Positions 9,065 through 17,796 are shown, counted from the first letter of the stretch. The stretch is DNA of 64,000 bases from an uncultured Lachnospiraceae bacterium (GCA_910588875.1 CAJURT010000018.1:1-64000), one strand, 5' to 3'. Numbers and translations: made by a program. The notes: generated by a model not told the origin, from the sequence alone.

Positions 9065-10354
9065 TTAGTTTTTTACAGCTTCTTTTATCAAATAATGCAC
9101 ATCCACAATTTCTGTACTAATTTTCTGTCTCAAAATATATTTGATTTCTTCATACAATCCTATTGGTGCAACAATAATTGCATCTATTGGTGGTAAAGAA
9201 TCTTCCAATGTGTAAACCTTTAATGAGCATTCCAGCATTCTACCTTTTCGATCTATAATATAGTCAACATTAACTTTACTGTTTAGCAATTCATCACATA
9301 ACATAACTCCTAGTTTTGAATACCCATATATTGCAACATGATAAATATTTTTATTTTCCAAATATTGTTCAATTATATGAGTGATAACTTTCGATTCCTT
9401 CCAAATTGCTAATAATTCACATTCTTTCCGCCTTATTTCCAACAAATAATCTTTATTGGCCTGAGGTTCATCAAGCAATATCCCTATTTTATTCATTTTC
9501 TTTTCTAAACTTTTTAATCCATCATAATATTGATTATGTTGACACAATTGAATAAAATCAGCAAAATATTTCCTCCAACATTCCTTCTGTTCAGATATAT
9601 TCAGATATTGAACATACTTTTTTAGGGTTAGAAAAACCGCATCCATTGCAACTTGTAACTTATAATTATTTCCAGAAAAATTTGTCATTGATGTTTCAGA
9701 TTTTCTATATAAAACCGTAGTTCTGTCTAAATAATATATCTTTTCATTTTGACTAATTCTCAGCCAATATTCATAATCCTCATAAGCAATGCTTTCATCA
9801 TGATATCCATATTTATAAAATGTTTTTTTGCATCGCATCACTGTTGGTGCTAATATATAATTTCGGTACATTAACCTATAAAAAAAATTATCAGTTTCAA
9901 TTTGGCTTTTCTTATTTTTCCAAACAGTTTCATTCATATTAATTTCGTCCCCAAAATGGTACGAATCCGGTATTTTTACCATATTAGCATGAACCATTAT
10001 ACATTCAGGATATTTTTTTAAGGTTTCCCATAACAAATTAATACTTTGTGGCAAAAGTACATCGTCCCCTGAGATCGAATAATAAAAATCTCCTTTGCTC
10101 TCTCTTATTAAGCGATTAAAATTACATGGAATATTTCCAACATTCTCTTTGTTCTGAATAAATATCACTCTTACTAATTTCTCTTTCAACCGTTTCATAT
10201 ACTTTTGAATAATTAACGGCGTATCATCAATAGAAGCATCATCTAAAATTATTAATTCTATTGGTCTATAATTTTGGGAAAGTATTCCTTCCAAAGCATC
10301 AGCAATATATTTTTCATGATTATAAGTTAATAACCCAATAGAAACCAATGACAT
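9065..10354 (-). CDS. GT2-family glycosyltransferase with C-terminal Rossmann-like unit
   Basis: The N-terminal 250 residues are a GT-A glycosyltransferase: VSIGLLTYNHEKYIADALEG at the start, LIILDDASIDDT near 37, FYYSISGDDVLLP near 87 (DXD-type metal site) and YEDYEYWLRIS near 195. Residues 330-425 repeat the locus's Rossmann-like unit (HVAIYGYSKLGVMLCDELL, DYIIDRKG, AIIVAPIGLYEEIKYIL). The frame is open to 10384, but the ATG at 10354 has GGAGG six bases upstream and begins exactly at the GT2 fold, so 429 residues is preferred. Acceptor and donor are unknown. Confidence 0.85.
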   Translation of the reverse strand: MSLVSIGLLTYNHEKYIADALEGILSQNYRPIELIILDDASIDDTPLIIQKYMKRLKEKLVRVIFIQNKENVGNIPCNFNRLIRESKGDFYYSISGDDVLLPQSINLLWETLKKYPECIMVHANMVKIPDSYHFGDEINMNETVWKNKKSQIETDNFFYRLMYRNYILAPTVMRCKKTFYKYGYHDESIAYEDYEYWLRISQNEKIYYLDRTTVLYRKSETSMTNFSGNNYKLQVAMDAVFLTLKKYVQYLNISEQKECWRKYFADFIQLCQHNQYYDGLKSLEKKMNKIGILLDEPQANKDYLLEIRRKECELLAIWKESKVITHIIEQYLENKNIYHVAIYGYSKLGVMLCDELLNSKVNVDYIIDRKGRMLECSLKVYTLEDSLPPIDAIIVAPIGLYEEIKYILRQKISTEIVDVHYLIKEAVKN

Positions 10355-10427
10355 ATTATTCCTCCACAAATTTGCTGCTTTCACAAATTGTTTTTACAAT
10401 CTTCAAATAAGGAACAGAAATCTACCC

Positions 10428-11642
10428 TCATTTTTCAGACATAATATATTTTCCTATTCGGTAAATCCCATTTAAACAACATTCTTCTACTAAACTAATT
10501 CCGTTATAATCCTTTTTTTTGCTATCTATACCCATACGTAAAATCAATTCAAACATTTGTGTCTCTCCTGTTTCTACATAACAATCTTTAGCATACATCA
10601 GCAAATTTCTTCCGTCGTAATCTATCGTATCAATATTGGCACCATACTTGAATAAATATTGAGCCATTTCTAAATTATTATAATAAACTGCCACAATTAA
10701 TGGATCTCTTCCATTATTGTCTTTTTCGTTTATGTATGCACGATTATTCTCAATAATTTCTTTTGCAATTACATTGTTTCCCCTTTCAATTTGTTTCAAT
10801 AAGTATTGCAATTGATCAATATACAAAAACACATTATAATCAATTGTTGATATTTCAAATCCATATTTATCACTATACAAAATTTCTCCCGGTTTACATT
10901 CTGAAATTTCGTCAGTTATCTTACATGAATGTATATTATAGTTTTTAAAAGTCATAAACTGGTATGGCCTAAATGAAAATGCTCTGATCTGATTTCTAAT
11001 TTGATATGCTGTTTGACAGCAATTAACATGTAAACTATCAAAAAATAATGTATTAGAGGAATAATAAGAGGATAATTTTGCAGTTTGCTTAGTTCCAACA
11101 GGCACCCTCCCATTAATCAATAAAGGTATATAATATTTTACTATTTCTGTACCAGCATCAATATATTTTTGATATAGGCTAAAGGCTGTATCGTCTTCTT
11201 CAATAGGAATCTTCTTTTGTGCTACTATCTTCCCAGTATCTATGCCAAAGTCTATATAATGAAATGTTACTCCTGTCTCTTTTTCATCATTCAATAACGG
11301 CCATACAGAAGTAAAACATCCTTTATATTTAGGAAGCAATGAAAAATGTATATTAAACAGTTTGTCTGATACAAAATTACCAGGGTTGATTATTTTGTCA
11401 TATTCTAATGATAAAAATATTAGATCTTTTTTGTCATATAAATCTTGCAATTTACAAGATTGTATATTTTGTCTATCACAATAAAATTTAAATGACTTTT
11501 GCCACAAATTCTTCCCCGTTTCATTTTTATTATATACAGAAACAATTTTTATATCTGTACGGTCAATTATCCTAAGATAATTAACCAAATATTCCATGAC
11601 ATCAACTGCAATATTATTTTTTCCGGCAATACAAATGATCAT
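10428..11642 (-). CDS. dTDP-amino-dideoxysugar N-formyltransferase with ankyrin tail (QdtF-like)
   Basis: Expected to transfer a formyl group from N10-formyltetrahydrofolate to the amino group of a dTDP-amino-dideoxyhexose. The N-terminal domain carries the formyltransferase triad: Asn and His in FNIHFSLLPKYKG near residue 105, and Asp in YIDFGIDTG near 135. The last 110 residues hold ankyrin repeats (NGRDPLIVAVYYNNLEMAQYL, YDGRNLLMYAKD). This two-part design is known from QdtF of Providencia alcalifaciens, which formylates dTDP-Qui3N. The neighbouring 3,4-ketoisomerase and 3-aminotransferase fit that substrate. The open frame reaches a TTG at 11675; the ATG at 11642 has the better site, GGTGG five bases upstream. 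Confidence 0.85.
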   Translation of the reverse strand: MIICIAGKNNIAVDVMEYLVNYLRIIDRTDIKIVSVYNKNETGKNLWQKSFKFYCDRQNIQSCKLQDLYDKKDLIFLSLEYDKIINPGNFVSDKLFNIHFSLLPKYKGCFTSVWPLLNDEKETGVTFHYIDFGIDTGKIVAQKKIPIEEDDTAFSLYQKYIDAGTEIVKYYIPLLINGRVPVGTKQTAKLSSYYSSNTLFFDSLHVNCCQTAYQIRNQIRAFSFRPYQFMTFKNYNIHSCKITDEISECKPGEILYSDKYGFEISTIDYNVFLYIDQLQYLLKQIERGNNVIAKEIIENNRAYINEKDNNGRDPLIVAVYYNNLEMAQYLFKYGANIDTIDYDGRNLLMYAKDCYVETGETQMFELILRMGIDSKKKDYNGISLVEECCLNGIYRIGKYIMSEK

Positions 11643-11671
11643 GTTCCCCACCATAATTCTATAAATACTTT

Positions 11672-12766
11672 TCAAAATGAATTAATTACATCAATCACAT
11701 AATCTATTTGCTCATCTTTTATTCCGTAGTACATCGGGATACTTACTTCTGTATCTGCAATTTCCTTTGATATAGGATACGTATTTTGATCAATGAACAT
11801 GTTTTTATATGCTTCCTGCAAATAGATAGGAATCGGATAATGAATCATTGTTACTATTCCGCTATTCCTTAAATAATTTATAAAATCATCTCTATTTTTA
11901 ATTCTTAATGCTAAAATATGCCATACATGATTTCTATCCATAGCAATTTGGGGTTTATTAAGTTTTAAATTTACTATGCCATTTAAATATTTTTCAGCAA
12001 CCTTTTGTCTATATTGATTCCAATTATCCAATTTTTTTAATTTAACTGACAAAATTGCTGCTTGTATCTCATCTAATCTCGAATTATTTCCTTGATAAAT
12101 ATGATGGTATTTATAATCAGATCCGTAATTCGATAATACACGTACTCTTCTTGCTATCTCTTCATCATTTGTTGTAATAGCCCCAGCATCTCCCATTGCA
12201 CCTAAATTTTTTCCAGGATAAAAGCTAAATGCCGCTGCATTTCCTATACTTCCTACCTTCCTGCCTTTGTATACTGCACCGTGTGCTTGTGCTGCATCTT
12301 CAATGACAATGAGATTATATTTTTGGGCAAGTTGATTTATCTCATCCATATCAGCAGCTTGTCCATACAAGTGGACAGGTATAATTGCTTTTGTTTTTTT
12401 AGTTATTTTTTCTTCAATTTTTTTAACATTAATAGTATAGTAATCTATTGTCGGTTCTACAAATACAGGCATTGCTCCTACATAAGTTACTGCAAGTGCT
12501 GTTGCAATAAATGTATTAGCAGGAATGATTACTTCATCTCCGTTTTTTACATTATATGCTTTTAGTAAAAGATATATTGCATCTAATCCATTCCCACATC
12601 CTACACAAAATCTCACACCGCAATACTCTGCAAATTCTTTTTCAAATGCTTCACTTTTTCTGCCTTTTATAAACCAATTGGATTTAATAACCTCATTCAC
12701 AGCTGACAATATTTCACTACTTATTTCATCATGCATATATTGAAAAGATGTAAAAGGAATATTCAT
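11672..12766 (-). CDS. dTDP-3-amino-3,6-dideoxyhexose aminotransferase (QdtB/FdtB-like)
   Basis: PLP-dependent DegT-family enzyme that should aminate C3 of a dTDP-3-keto-6-deoxyhexose. Family marks: VGCGNGLDAIYLLLKAY near residue 56, GDEVIIPANTFIATALAV near 76, VIEDAAQAHGAVYKG near 156, the PLP lysine in SFYPGKNLGAMGDAGA near 184 and NSRLDEIQAAIL near 225. 364 residues is normal. The start ATG overlaps the TGA of the ketoisomerase gene (ATGA), so the two are translationally coupled. QdtB and FdtB act on glucose- and galactose-configured sugars respectively; the sequence alone does not settle which this is. Confidence 0.85.
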   Translation of the reverse strand: MNIPFTSFQYMHDEISSEILSAVNEVIKSNWFIKGRKSEAFEKEFAEYCGVRFCVGCGNGLDAIYLLLKAYNVKNGDEVIIPANTFIATALAVTYVGAMPVFVEPTIDYYTINVKKIEEKITKKTKAIIPVHLYGQAADMDEINQLAQKYNLIVIEDAAQAHGAVYKGRKVGSIGNAAAFSFYPGKNLGAMGDAGAITTNDEEIARRVRVLSNYGSDYKYHHIYQGNNSRLDEIQAAILSVKLKKLDNWNQYRQKVAEKYLNGIVNLKLNKPQIAMDRNHVWHILALRIKNRDDFINYLRNSGIVTMIHYPIPIYLQEAYKNMFIDQNTYPISKEIADTEVSIPMYYGIKDEQIDYVIDVINSF

Positions 12767-13176
12767 AATTTTTCTGTTTTCTGTCCTATAAAATATTTAA
12801 ATTCATTATAGTCCCTAATATAATCTCCCTCTTCGTATATTTCTGATGCTAAAACTAATAATACTGCACCAGATGAAAAGTCATACATTTCACGCCACAT
12901 ATTATGTGGTATATATAATCCTTCGTATGGTTTTTCTAAGGATACTATTTTACTTTCCTTCCCATTATCTAATAAAACTTTACATGATCCATGTATACAT
13001 ACTAAAATCTGTTCTAAATTTTTATGTGCATGAAATCCTCTGCGAACATCTTTCCCTGTATCATACATGTAATATACTCGCTTAATGTTAAAAGGAATAT
13101 CCTTATGTTCCTCTAATGCTACTAACATTCCACGTTCATCTCCATGTTGCTGAAATGCATATTTAACTACTTGCAT
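12763..13176 (-). CDS. dTDP-4-keto-6-deoxyhexose 3,4-ketoisomerase (QdtA/FdtA-like cupin)
   Basis: A 137-residue single cupin domain that should move the keto group of dTDP-4-keto-6-deoxyglucose from C4 to C3, the step before 3-amination. Seen: DERGMLVALEEHKDIPF, RVYYMYDT, the RRGFHAHKNLEQIL histidine motif and YIPHNMWREMYDFS. The ATG at 13176 has GGTGA six bases upstream and is preferred over a GTG at 13188. It overlaps the end of the large upstream gene by 14 nt and the aminotransferase by 4 nt. RmlA and RmlB, needed to make the substrate, are not in the window. Gluco or galacto product cannot be decided. Confidence 0.85.
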   Translation of the reverse strand: MQVVKYAFQQHGDERGMLVALEEHKDIPFNIKRVYYMYDTGKDVRRGFHAHKNLEQILVCIHGSCKVLLDNGKESKIVSLEKPYEGLYIPHNMWREMYDFSSGAVLLVLASEIYEEGDYIRDYNEFKYFIGQKTEKL

Positions 13177-15868
13177 AATTTTCACCACTTTTTATTTTTA
13201 GGAATATTTTATATCCTCTATCATACTTCTCACATCCTACGTCCCTATATGGTTTTTTTAAGTTCAAAAAAACAATTCTCATGTTTTCATTTTTTTCAGA
13301 AATAATCCCCCTTTTAAACTCCTCTGTTTTAGTTATCATATTAAAAAGCATTCTATTCTCTATTTTTGTTTCCACTAAATATCCTTTTACTTCATTCGTT
13401 TCTACACAAATTTCATATAAAATTTCTTCCAAAATATTCATAACGTATATGCAATTGTTTATGCATATAGGATTTGAAAATGTATTATATGCCCACCATT
13501 TACTATCTGTTACTCCCTTTTTGCATATTAAATCGCTAAAACATGCTTTTTCTATTTCAAATGTCCTTAAATTAACTTTATTTATCTCTTGTTCTATAGA
13601 TTCAGGAAAAATATATAAATAATTTCCACACCTTACACATTCTGACACTTTCATTTTTCTATATTTAAAGTACGAAACTATAGGATCCTCATCACTTTTA
13701 TCCATCTTTGTTCTATCTGCTATTACAATGCCTCCTTGTTTTTCCAACAAAATTAATTTTTCATTATCTAATCCAACAATTGATACATACTGATTCTCTT
13801 CATTTCCTATTTTAAAATATCTTCCTATATCGGTCTTCATGTCAAATTCAAAAATAATATTGCTATTATACACTAATAAATAAACTATATTTTCATACTC
13901 TGTTCGCTGTAATCTAAATATTGGAAAACCATTATTAGATAACTCTAAAACCATATCATTTTTTATGTATTCAATTTTTTTGGTTTTTAAATCAAATTTA
14001 ATAATGTAAGGATAGCTAATCGGAAACATATATATATAATTTCCCCAAATTGTATATGCCTGGAATCGCTCATTATTACAATTTAAATTATCAAATTCCG
14101 TAATTGAAATTTTTTTCTCTTTACAATTATATGTATATATCCTTTCTCCCCTTGCAGGAATTGTTATAATACTATCTTCTACTTTTGCAATATTATAAAA
14201 CGAACCGTGTTTTATAATATTTTGCGGAAGTTCTATTATTTCTTCTAACCTTTTTGTTTTCAAATTGAATTTGCATAAAAAATTATAAAAAAAAGAAACA
14301 AACCATACTTCATTTCCATCTGTTTCAATAGAACCATTAGTCCAAAGAAAAATTGGAGTCTTACTAGAATCTTTCAAACCAACCGTATCTACGTGCTGAT
14401 ACATCACTAATTTTCCAATCTCTTGGCACAATCCCACCACCGAACTAGGATCCCCATAATAAGCATCCGACATCCCAATCGCCCGATCCAGTTCCGCCGT
14501 ATCATCATATATCCCCCACCCGGCATCCTTATACTCCCTGACTATTCCCTCATACTTTTCCCACAGTTCCGGCCTCATGCTCTCAATCGTCGCCTTAATA
14601 AGAGGATGCGGCCGCCATAGCAACGCCACCTCATCCCGGTTCTCCTCAAACACCCCAAACACATCCCGCATCTTTTTGAGCATCTTCTCTCCATGCTCCA
14701 GCAATGCCGTCACACTGGTATTATAAAAAATAATCTTCTTCCAGCTTCCATCCGGTTTTTCAATCACCTTCAGCCACTCTTGGGGAATCTCAAGTTCTTC
14801 CTTTTTCGTATTCAGAACTTTGTCCACCTTCGGAGACCCTAACCCCAGGATCTTATCTTCCCAATATCTTCTGTTTGCTTCTTCCTTCGCCCTTATCCCT
14901 GGATCTCCGAATGATCCATTTCTATTCGAGCCCAAACTATTCGGGCTTGCTCCATCCAAGCTAAGGCCTGTTCCTCCCAAAGTTCCGTCTGAATGTATTC
15001 CTGTTTCACCATTCATTCTTCCTGCCGTAAACTCCACCATCACCCTAACATAAGCCTGCCGCATCGCCTCCGACTGCACAATCACCTTATCCGCATAGAT
15101 CACCCCAGGCACAGTACAAAAATGAGCCATCCCTCTGATCGATTCCTCATTCTCCAAATCCGGCTCACCAAGTATAAAATAAGGTATATATACTAACTTT
15201 TCCGTAAACTGCTTCAAATTCTTTGCATAAAAAAACGGATGCACGCTAGTCACATAGTTGCATTCATCATATGGATTATGGATAAATATCATATCCGGCT
15301 GGCGCTCAGCAAAATCATAATCTTCGTACCATGTCACCGGCACATACTCCGGGTATTGATCCCCTTCATAGTGCATCTCCTTAAAACTCCCATCCGGGTT
15401 TTTATCATAATACGGAATCGGTACCACATAGGCATCACAATCCGGGTCCTCATCCGCGGCTTTCCAGACGCTTTCCAAGGAATCCCACATAGACGCTTTA
15501 TAAGGAAGGAATACCGCTTCCGTCCGGATTTTGATATCATTTTTCACACTGTTCTCTGCCGGGACCAGGGCTTTGCGCAGGCTTTTATACACCCGGGAGG
15601 CGTTCACTCCTCCCTGTGACTGGCCAAGCAATGTATAAGCCTGGTACACTGCCTCACAATAATTCTCCAGATATGGCACCGTCACAAAGCCCTCACCCTC
15701 GATGGCTTCAATAGTCTCTCCCAGTTCGATGGCGCTTTCCTGGCACTGTGACAGCAGTTCCATGGCGCTGCCATACTGCCCTTTCTCCACGGCTTTTCTG
15801 ATTCCCTCGTGGACACGGCCTAAAAGCCGGATAATATTTTCTGCTTGTTCTTTTTGTGCTTTTTTCAT
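13163..15868 (-). CDS. TagB/TagF-like glycerophosphotransferase fused to an AT-rich repeat region
   Basis: About 901 residues in two compositionally different halves. Residues 1 to about 490 are GC-rich and resemble CDP-glycerol:poly(glycerophosphate) transferases: YKASMWDSLESVWKA near 122, VVPIPYYDKNPDGSF, IFYNTSVTALLEHG near 385, LLWRPHPL near 420 and YYGDPSSVVGLCQE near 470. From about 495 the DNA becomes AT-rich and the protein changes to repeated four-strand units (KFNLKTKRLEEIIELP, KFDLKTKKIEYI, EFDMKTDIGRYF, KVNLRTFEIEKA) like a beta-propeller. The ATG at 15868 (GGAGG upstream) is preferred; 15892 is possible, and the open frame begins at a TTG at 15919. Probably acts at the membrane on a phosphate-containing surface polymer. 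Confidence 0.75.
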   Translation of the reverse strand: MKKAQKEQAENIIRLLGRVHEGIRKAVEKGQYGSAMELLSQCQESAIELGETIEAIEGEGFVTVPYLENYCEAVYQAYTLLGQSQGGVNASRVYKSLRKALVPAENSVKNDIKIRTEAVFLPYKASMWDSLESVWKAADEDPDCDAYVVPIPYYDKNPDGSFKEMHYEGDQYPEYVPVTWYEDYDFAERQPDMIFIHNPYDECNYVTSVHPFFYAKNLKQFTEKLVYIPYFILGEPDLENEESIRGMAHFCTVPGVIYADKVIVQSEAMRQAYVRVMVEFTAGRMNGETGIHSDGTLGGTGLSLDGASPNSLGSNRNGSFGDPGIRAKEEANRRYWEDKILGLGSPKVDKVLNTKKEELEIPQEWLKVIEKPDGSWKKIIFYNTSVTALLEHGEKMLKKMRDVFGVFEENRDEVALLWRPHPLIKATIESMRPELWEKYEGIVREYKDAGWGIYDDTAELDRAIGMSDAYYGDPSSVVGLCQEIGKLVMYQHVDTVGLKDSSKTPIFLWTNGSIETDGNEVWFVSFFYNFLCKFNLKTKRLEEIIELPQNIIKHGSFYNIAKVEDSIITIPARGERIYTYNCKEKKISITEFDNLNCNNERFQAYTIWGNYIYMFPISYPYIIKFDLKTKKIEYIKNDMVLELSNNGFPIFRLQRTEYENIVYLLVYNSNIIFEFDMKTDIGRYFKIGNEENQYVSIVGLDNEKLILLEKQGGIVIADRTKMDKSDEDPIVSYFKYRKMKVSECVRCGNYLYIFPESIEQEINKVNLRTFEIEKACFSDLICKKGVTDSKWWAYNTFSNPICINNCIYVMNILEEILYEICVETNEVKGYLVETKIENRMLFNMITKTEEFKRGIISEKNENMRIVFLNLKKPYRDVGCEKYDRGYKIFLKIKSGENYASS

Positions 15869-15957
15869 GCTTCTCCGGCCTCCCTGCTTCATTTTCCCTG
15901 CAACCCTTCCAATCGCCAAAATATTTATAATGCTCTTGGAACATTGCAGAATAATAA

Positions 15958-16237
15958 GGAATATTGGTCACCTTTCCCGGTGATGCAGGTACCCCTGCTT
16001 CGCTCCCCGCTACCTCACAGCCCAAAAGGCCATGTTCACGAGGTCTTGGCATACCCAATACGCGGACATCTTCCATCCGCCTTCTAATGCCGTAAGGGAC
16101 AGCCTGCCCCTCTTTCTGTTTTATATCAGGAACAATCACCCGGTCCTCTTGGTGAAATAAAGACAATCTGCCTCTATTTATCCGGATCCTTGCTCTTATG
16201 ACCTGCTTTATCTTAGCAAACAATGATTCTGAAAAAT
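15958..16237 (-). ncRNA. Candidate TnpB-associated guide RNA region (reRNA/omega-RNA)
   Basis: This 280-base stretch lies immediately 3' of the TnpB-like gene and has no convincing protein of its own. Near its distal end are two perfect adjacent hairpins: 15985-15998 (five-base stem, four-base loop) and 15969-15982 (four-base stem, six-base loop). In known TnpB systems the guide RNA overlaps or follows the 3' end of tnpB and ends in a hairpin just before the guide. By that model the guide would be about 15948-15968, read on the minus strand, 90 bases upstream of the glycopolymer gene. The RNA assignment is inference. Confidence 0.4.
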
Positions 16238-17551
16238 CTAAATGCCAGCGGCACCTGTAGTCCCCCGCTTCTTCGCATTCCGCGCCGTGTTTTCTCCCCC
16301 GTCCCCGGCATATCCGCACTGGGGGCAGAGAAACCTTCCTTCTTTCCGGCTCCCCTGAGCCCCGCAGCTGCTGCACTCCCTGCTGATGCCTTTTCCCGGC
16401 ACCTCTGCTAATTCCACAGACTGCTCACGGCATTTCAGGGTTAGCCTCTCACGGATATATCCCCGCTGCCACATAGACATGCTATAATTGACTTTCTTAA
16501 TCCTACTGACCCCGTTTGGCCGCGCAAGCCTGGGCAGGTAAACCACAGCCGGCCTTTCTTCTCTCAGAAAACGGTTCAGTTCTTGGTTGATGTAGCCGTG
16601 AAGCTGCTCCTCCAACCGCTGTTTGTTGGCATAGTACTTTTTTCTTCCGGGATTAGCGTCCCTGTTCTTGTTGTAGATCGTGTTTTGCTCCCGGATCCAT
16701 CCAGAAAGGCGGCTTTGGTACTTTCCCAATTCCTCCCCGTAACGGTGTCCCTCATCGGTAGTAATCATGGCCTCCATCCCCAAAGATATCCCCACACACC
16801 GTTCATAATCCGGATGCTTTTTCGCTGCCACATCTATGGGGATCCTCAGTTCCAAGCGGTTTTCCTCCGGATATAGATGGAGTGAAATCTGCCTTGTATA
16901 GCAGTTTGCATCCGTAAGCGGGATGAAAATCCGCTTTCTTTTTTCCTTTGCAGCAATGTAAATCCCGTGGTCACCATAGCGGTAGGCTTTCATAGAAACA
17001 GAAAACCGGTCTGCCTGGTCAGTATGAGGCTTGGCATGGTGCTTCCTTATCTGCCTCCGCAGGTAATTCTCTGCCTTATGTATATCCACTGCCGCAGATA
17101 ACTGGTCATACTGCTGCTTAAGCTTCCCTGGAAGCTGCGGCGATGAGAAGTCCAGCACTGCCTCTAATGCCTGGCTCACCTTCAAAATATAACGAAGGAA
17201 ATGCTTTTCTTCTTCATCCAGGCTTTCGTTACAGTCAATCGCCCTGAGGACGGCTGCTTTTGTTCCCGCCCATTGGCTTTTGATATCTCCCAATGCATCA
17301 AATATTGCAAGATAAAAGTATACAGAAGGCAGCCCCAGGCTCTCCCGCAGCCCGCTGCGGGTCATCTCATTCTGGACAGTATAACCAGGATAGAGTTTTG
17401 GGAGGCTACGGATACCGCCATAACGCTGGTAAACGTAATTCTTTACCTTGGTGTAGTCCTTTGCGATCTCCAGCAATTTACCCATGTCCTCATCGGGAAC
17501 CGGTACTTTGTTGTGCTGCCGGACAATCTTACATATCGTTTCTGGCGGCAT
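16238..17551 (-). CDS. TnpB-family protein with altered RuvC residues
   Basis: 437 residues. The N-terminal part (DYTKVKNYVYQRYGG, YFYLAIFDALGDIKSQW) and C-terminal part follow the TnpB/OrfB plan. The zinc finger is intact (CSSC near 393, CPQC near 409), followed by ENTARNAKKRG. By eye the RuvC-I site reads GISLG near 254 where GIDLG is expected, RuvC-II reads VVYLPRL near 336 where the glutamate is expected, and RuvC-III reads DGGENTARN where DRDxNAAxN is expected. All three catalytic acids thus look replaced, suggesting a DNA-binding but nuclease-dead protein. Start chosen at ATG 17551, which matches where family members begin; the frame is open to 17776 but that part lacks family character. 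Confidence 0.75.
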   Translation of the reverse strand: MPPETICKIVRQHNKVPVPDEDMGKLLEIAKDYTKVKNYVYQRYGGIRSLPKLYPGYTVQNEMTRSGLRESLGLPSVYFYLAIFDALGDIKSQWAGTKAAVLRAIDCNESLDEEEKHFLRYILKVSQALEAVLDFSSPQLPGKLKQQYDQLSAAVDIHKAENYLRRQIRKHHAKPHTDQADRFSVSMKAYRYGDHGIYIAAKEKRKRIFIPLTDANCYTRQISLHLYPEENRLELRIPIDVAAKKHPDYERCVGISLGMEAMITTDEGHRYGEELGKYQSRLSGWIREQNTIYNKNRDANPGRKKYYANKQRLEEQLHGYINQELNRFLREERPAVVYLPRLARPNGVSRIKKVNYSMSMWQRGYIRERLTLKCREQSVELAEVPGKGISRECSSCGAQGSRKEGRFLCPQCGYAGDGGENTARNAKKRGTTGAAGI

Positions 17552-17630
17552 GTCCCTTCTTTCCGGCTCTGCCTGGAATCCATTCCTATGCCCTGCTGCA
17601 TGCACATGTACCTGGTTCCCACTAATACAA

Positions 17631-17785
17631 ATTCCCAAAATGTGTACTTTTTGGCATTGGAAGATCCTGGGTAAAAATCCATAGAAAAAAAGGTTAAGTA
17701 TATTGAAATTTTGACGATAATATATTAGAATATAGCTTGGCTTGAAGCAAGAAAGGGATTCCCAAAAAGTACACATTTTGGGAAT
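17631..17785. repeat. 24-bp inverted repeat flanking a 107-bp promoter-bearing segment
   Basis: Bases 17631-17654 are repeated perfectly in inverted orientation at 17762-17785, with 107 bp between them. The right copy is itself a dyad (10-base arms at 17758-17767 and 17776-17785 around an 8-base core), the shape of serine-invertase crossover sites of about 26-28 bp. Both copies lie between a small serine recombinase gene and the TnpB-like gene. No third copy was found by eye. Confidence 0.7.
17722..17750 (-). promoter_or_regulatory. Putative promoter inside the inverted-repeat segment
   Basis: On the minus strand TTGCTT (17750-17745) and TAATAT (17727-17722) are separated by exactly 17 bases, a reasonable sigma-A-type promoter. 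In the present orientation it points at the TnpB-like gene, whose start is about 170 bases away. If the flanking repeats recombine it would point the other way. Confidence 0.45.
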
Positions 17786-17796
17786 CCCTTTTTGTC
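17752..17796. terminator. Long hairpin, possible bidirectional terminator
   Basis: Arms of 16 bases (17752-17767 and 17776-17791) pair perfectly around an 8-base loop and are followed on the plus strand by a run of five T. It contains the right inverted-repeat copy. It may terminate the serine recombinase transcript, although the T-run is better placed for the plus strand. Confidence 0.5.

Noticed and set aside
15708..16376. 222-residue minus-strand open frame overlapping the TnpB 3' end and the glycopolymer gene start
   Set aside because: It is in a different frame from both genes, overlaps them heavily and has no start signal; the sequence is better explained as structured RNA following tnpB.
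17552..17776. Longer N-terminus for the TnpB-like protein starting inside the hairpin
   Set aside because: The extra 75 residues show no TnpB character, cross the inverted-repeat segment and lack a ribosome binding site; family-like sequence starts near 17551.
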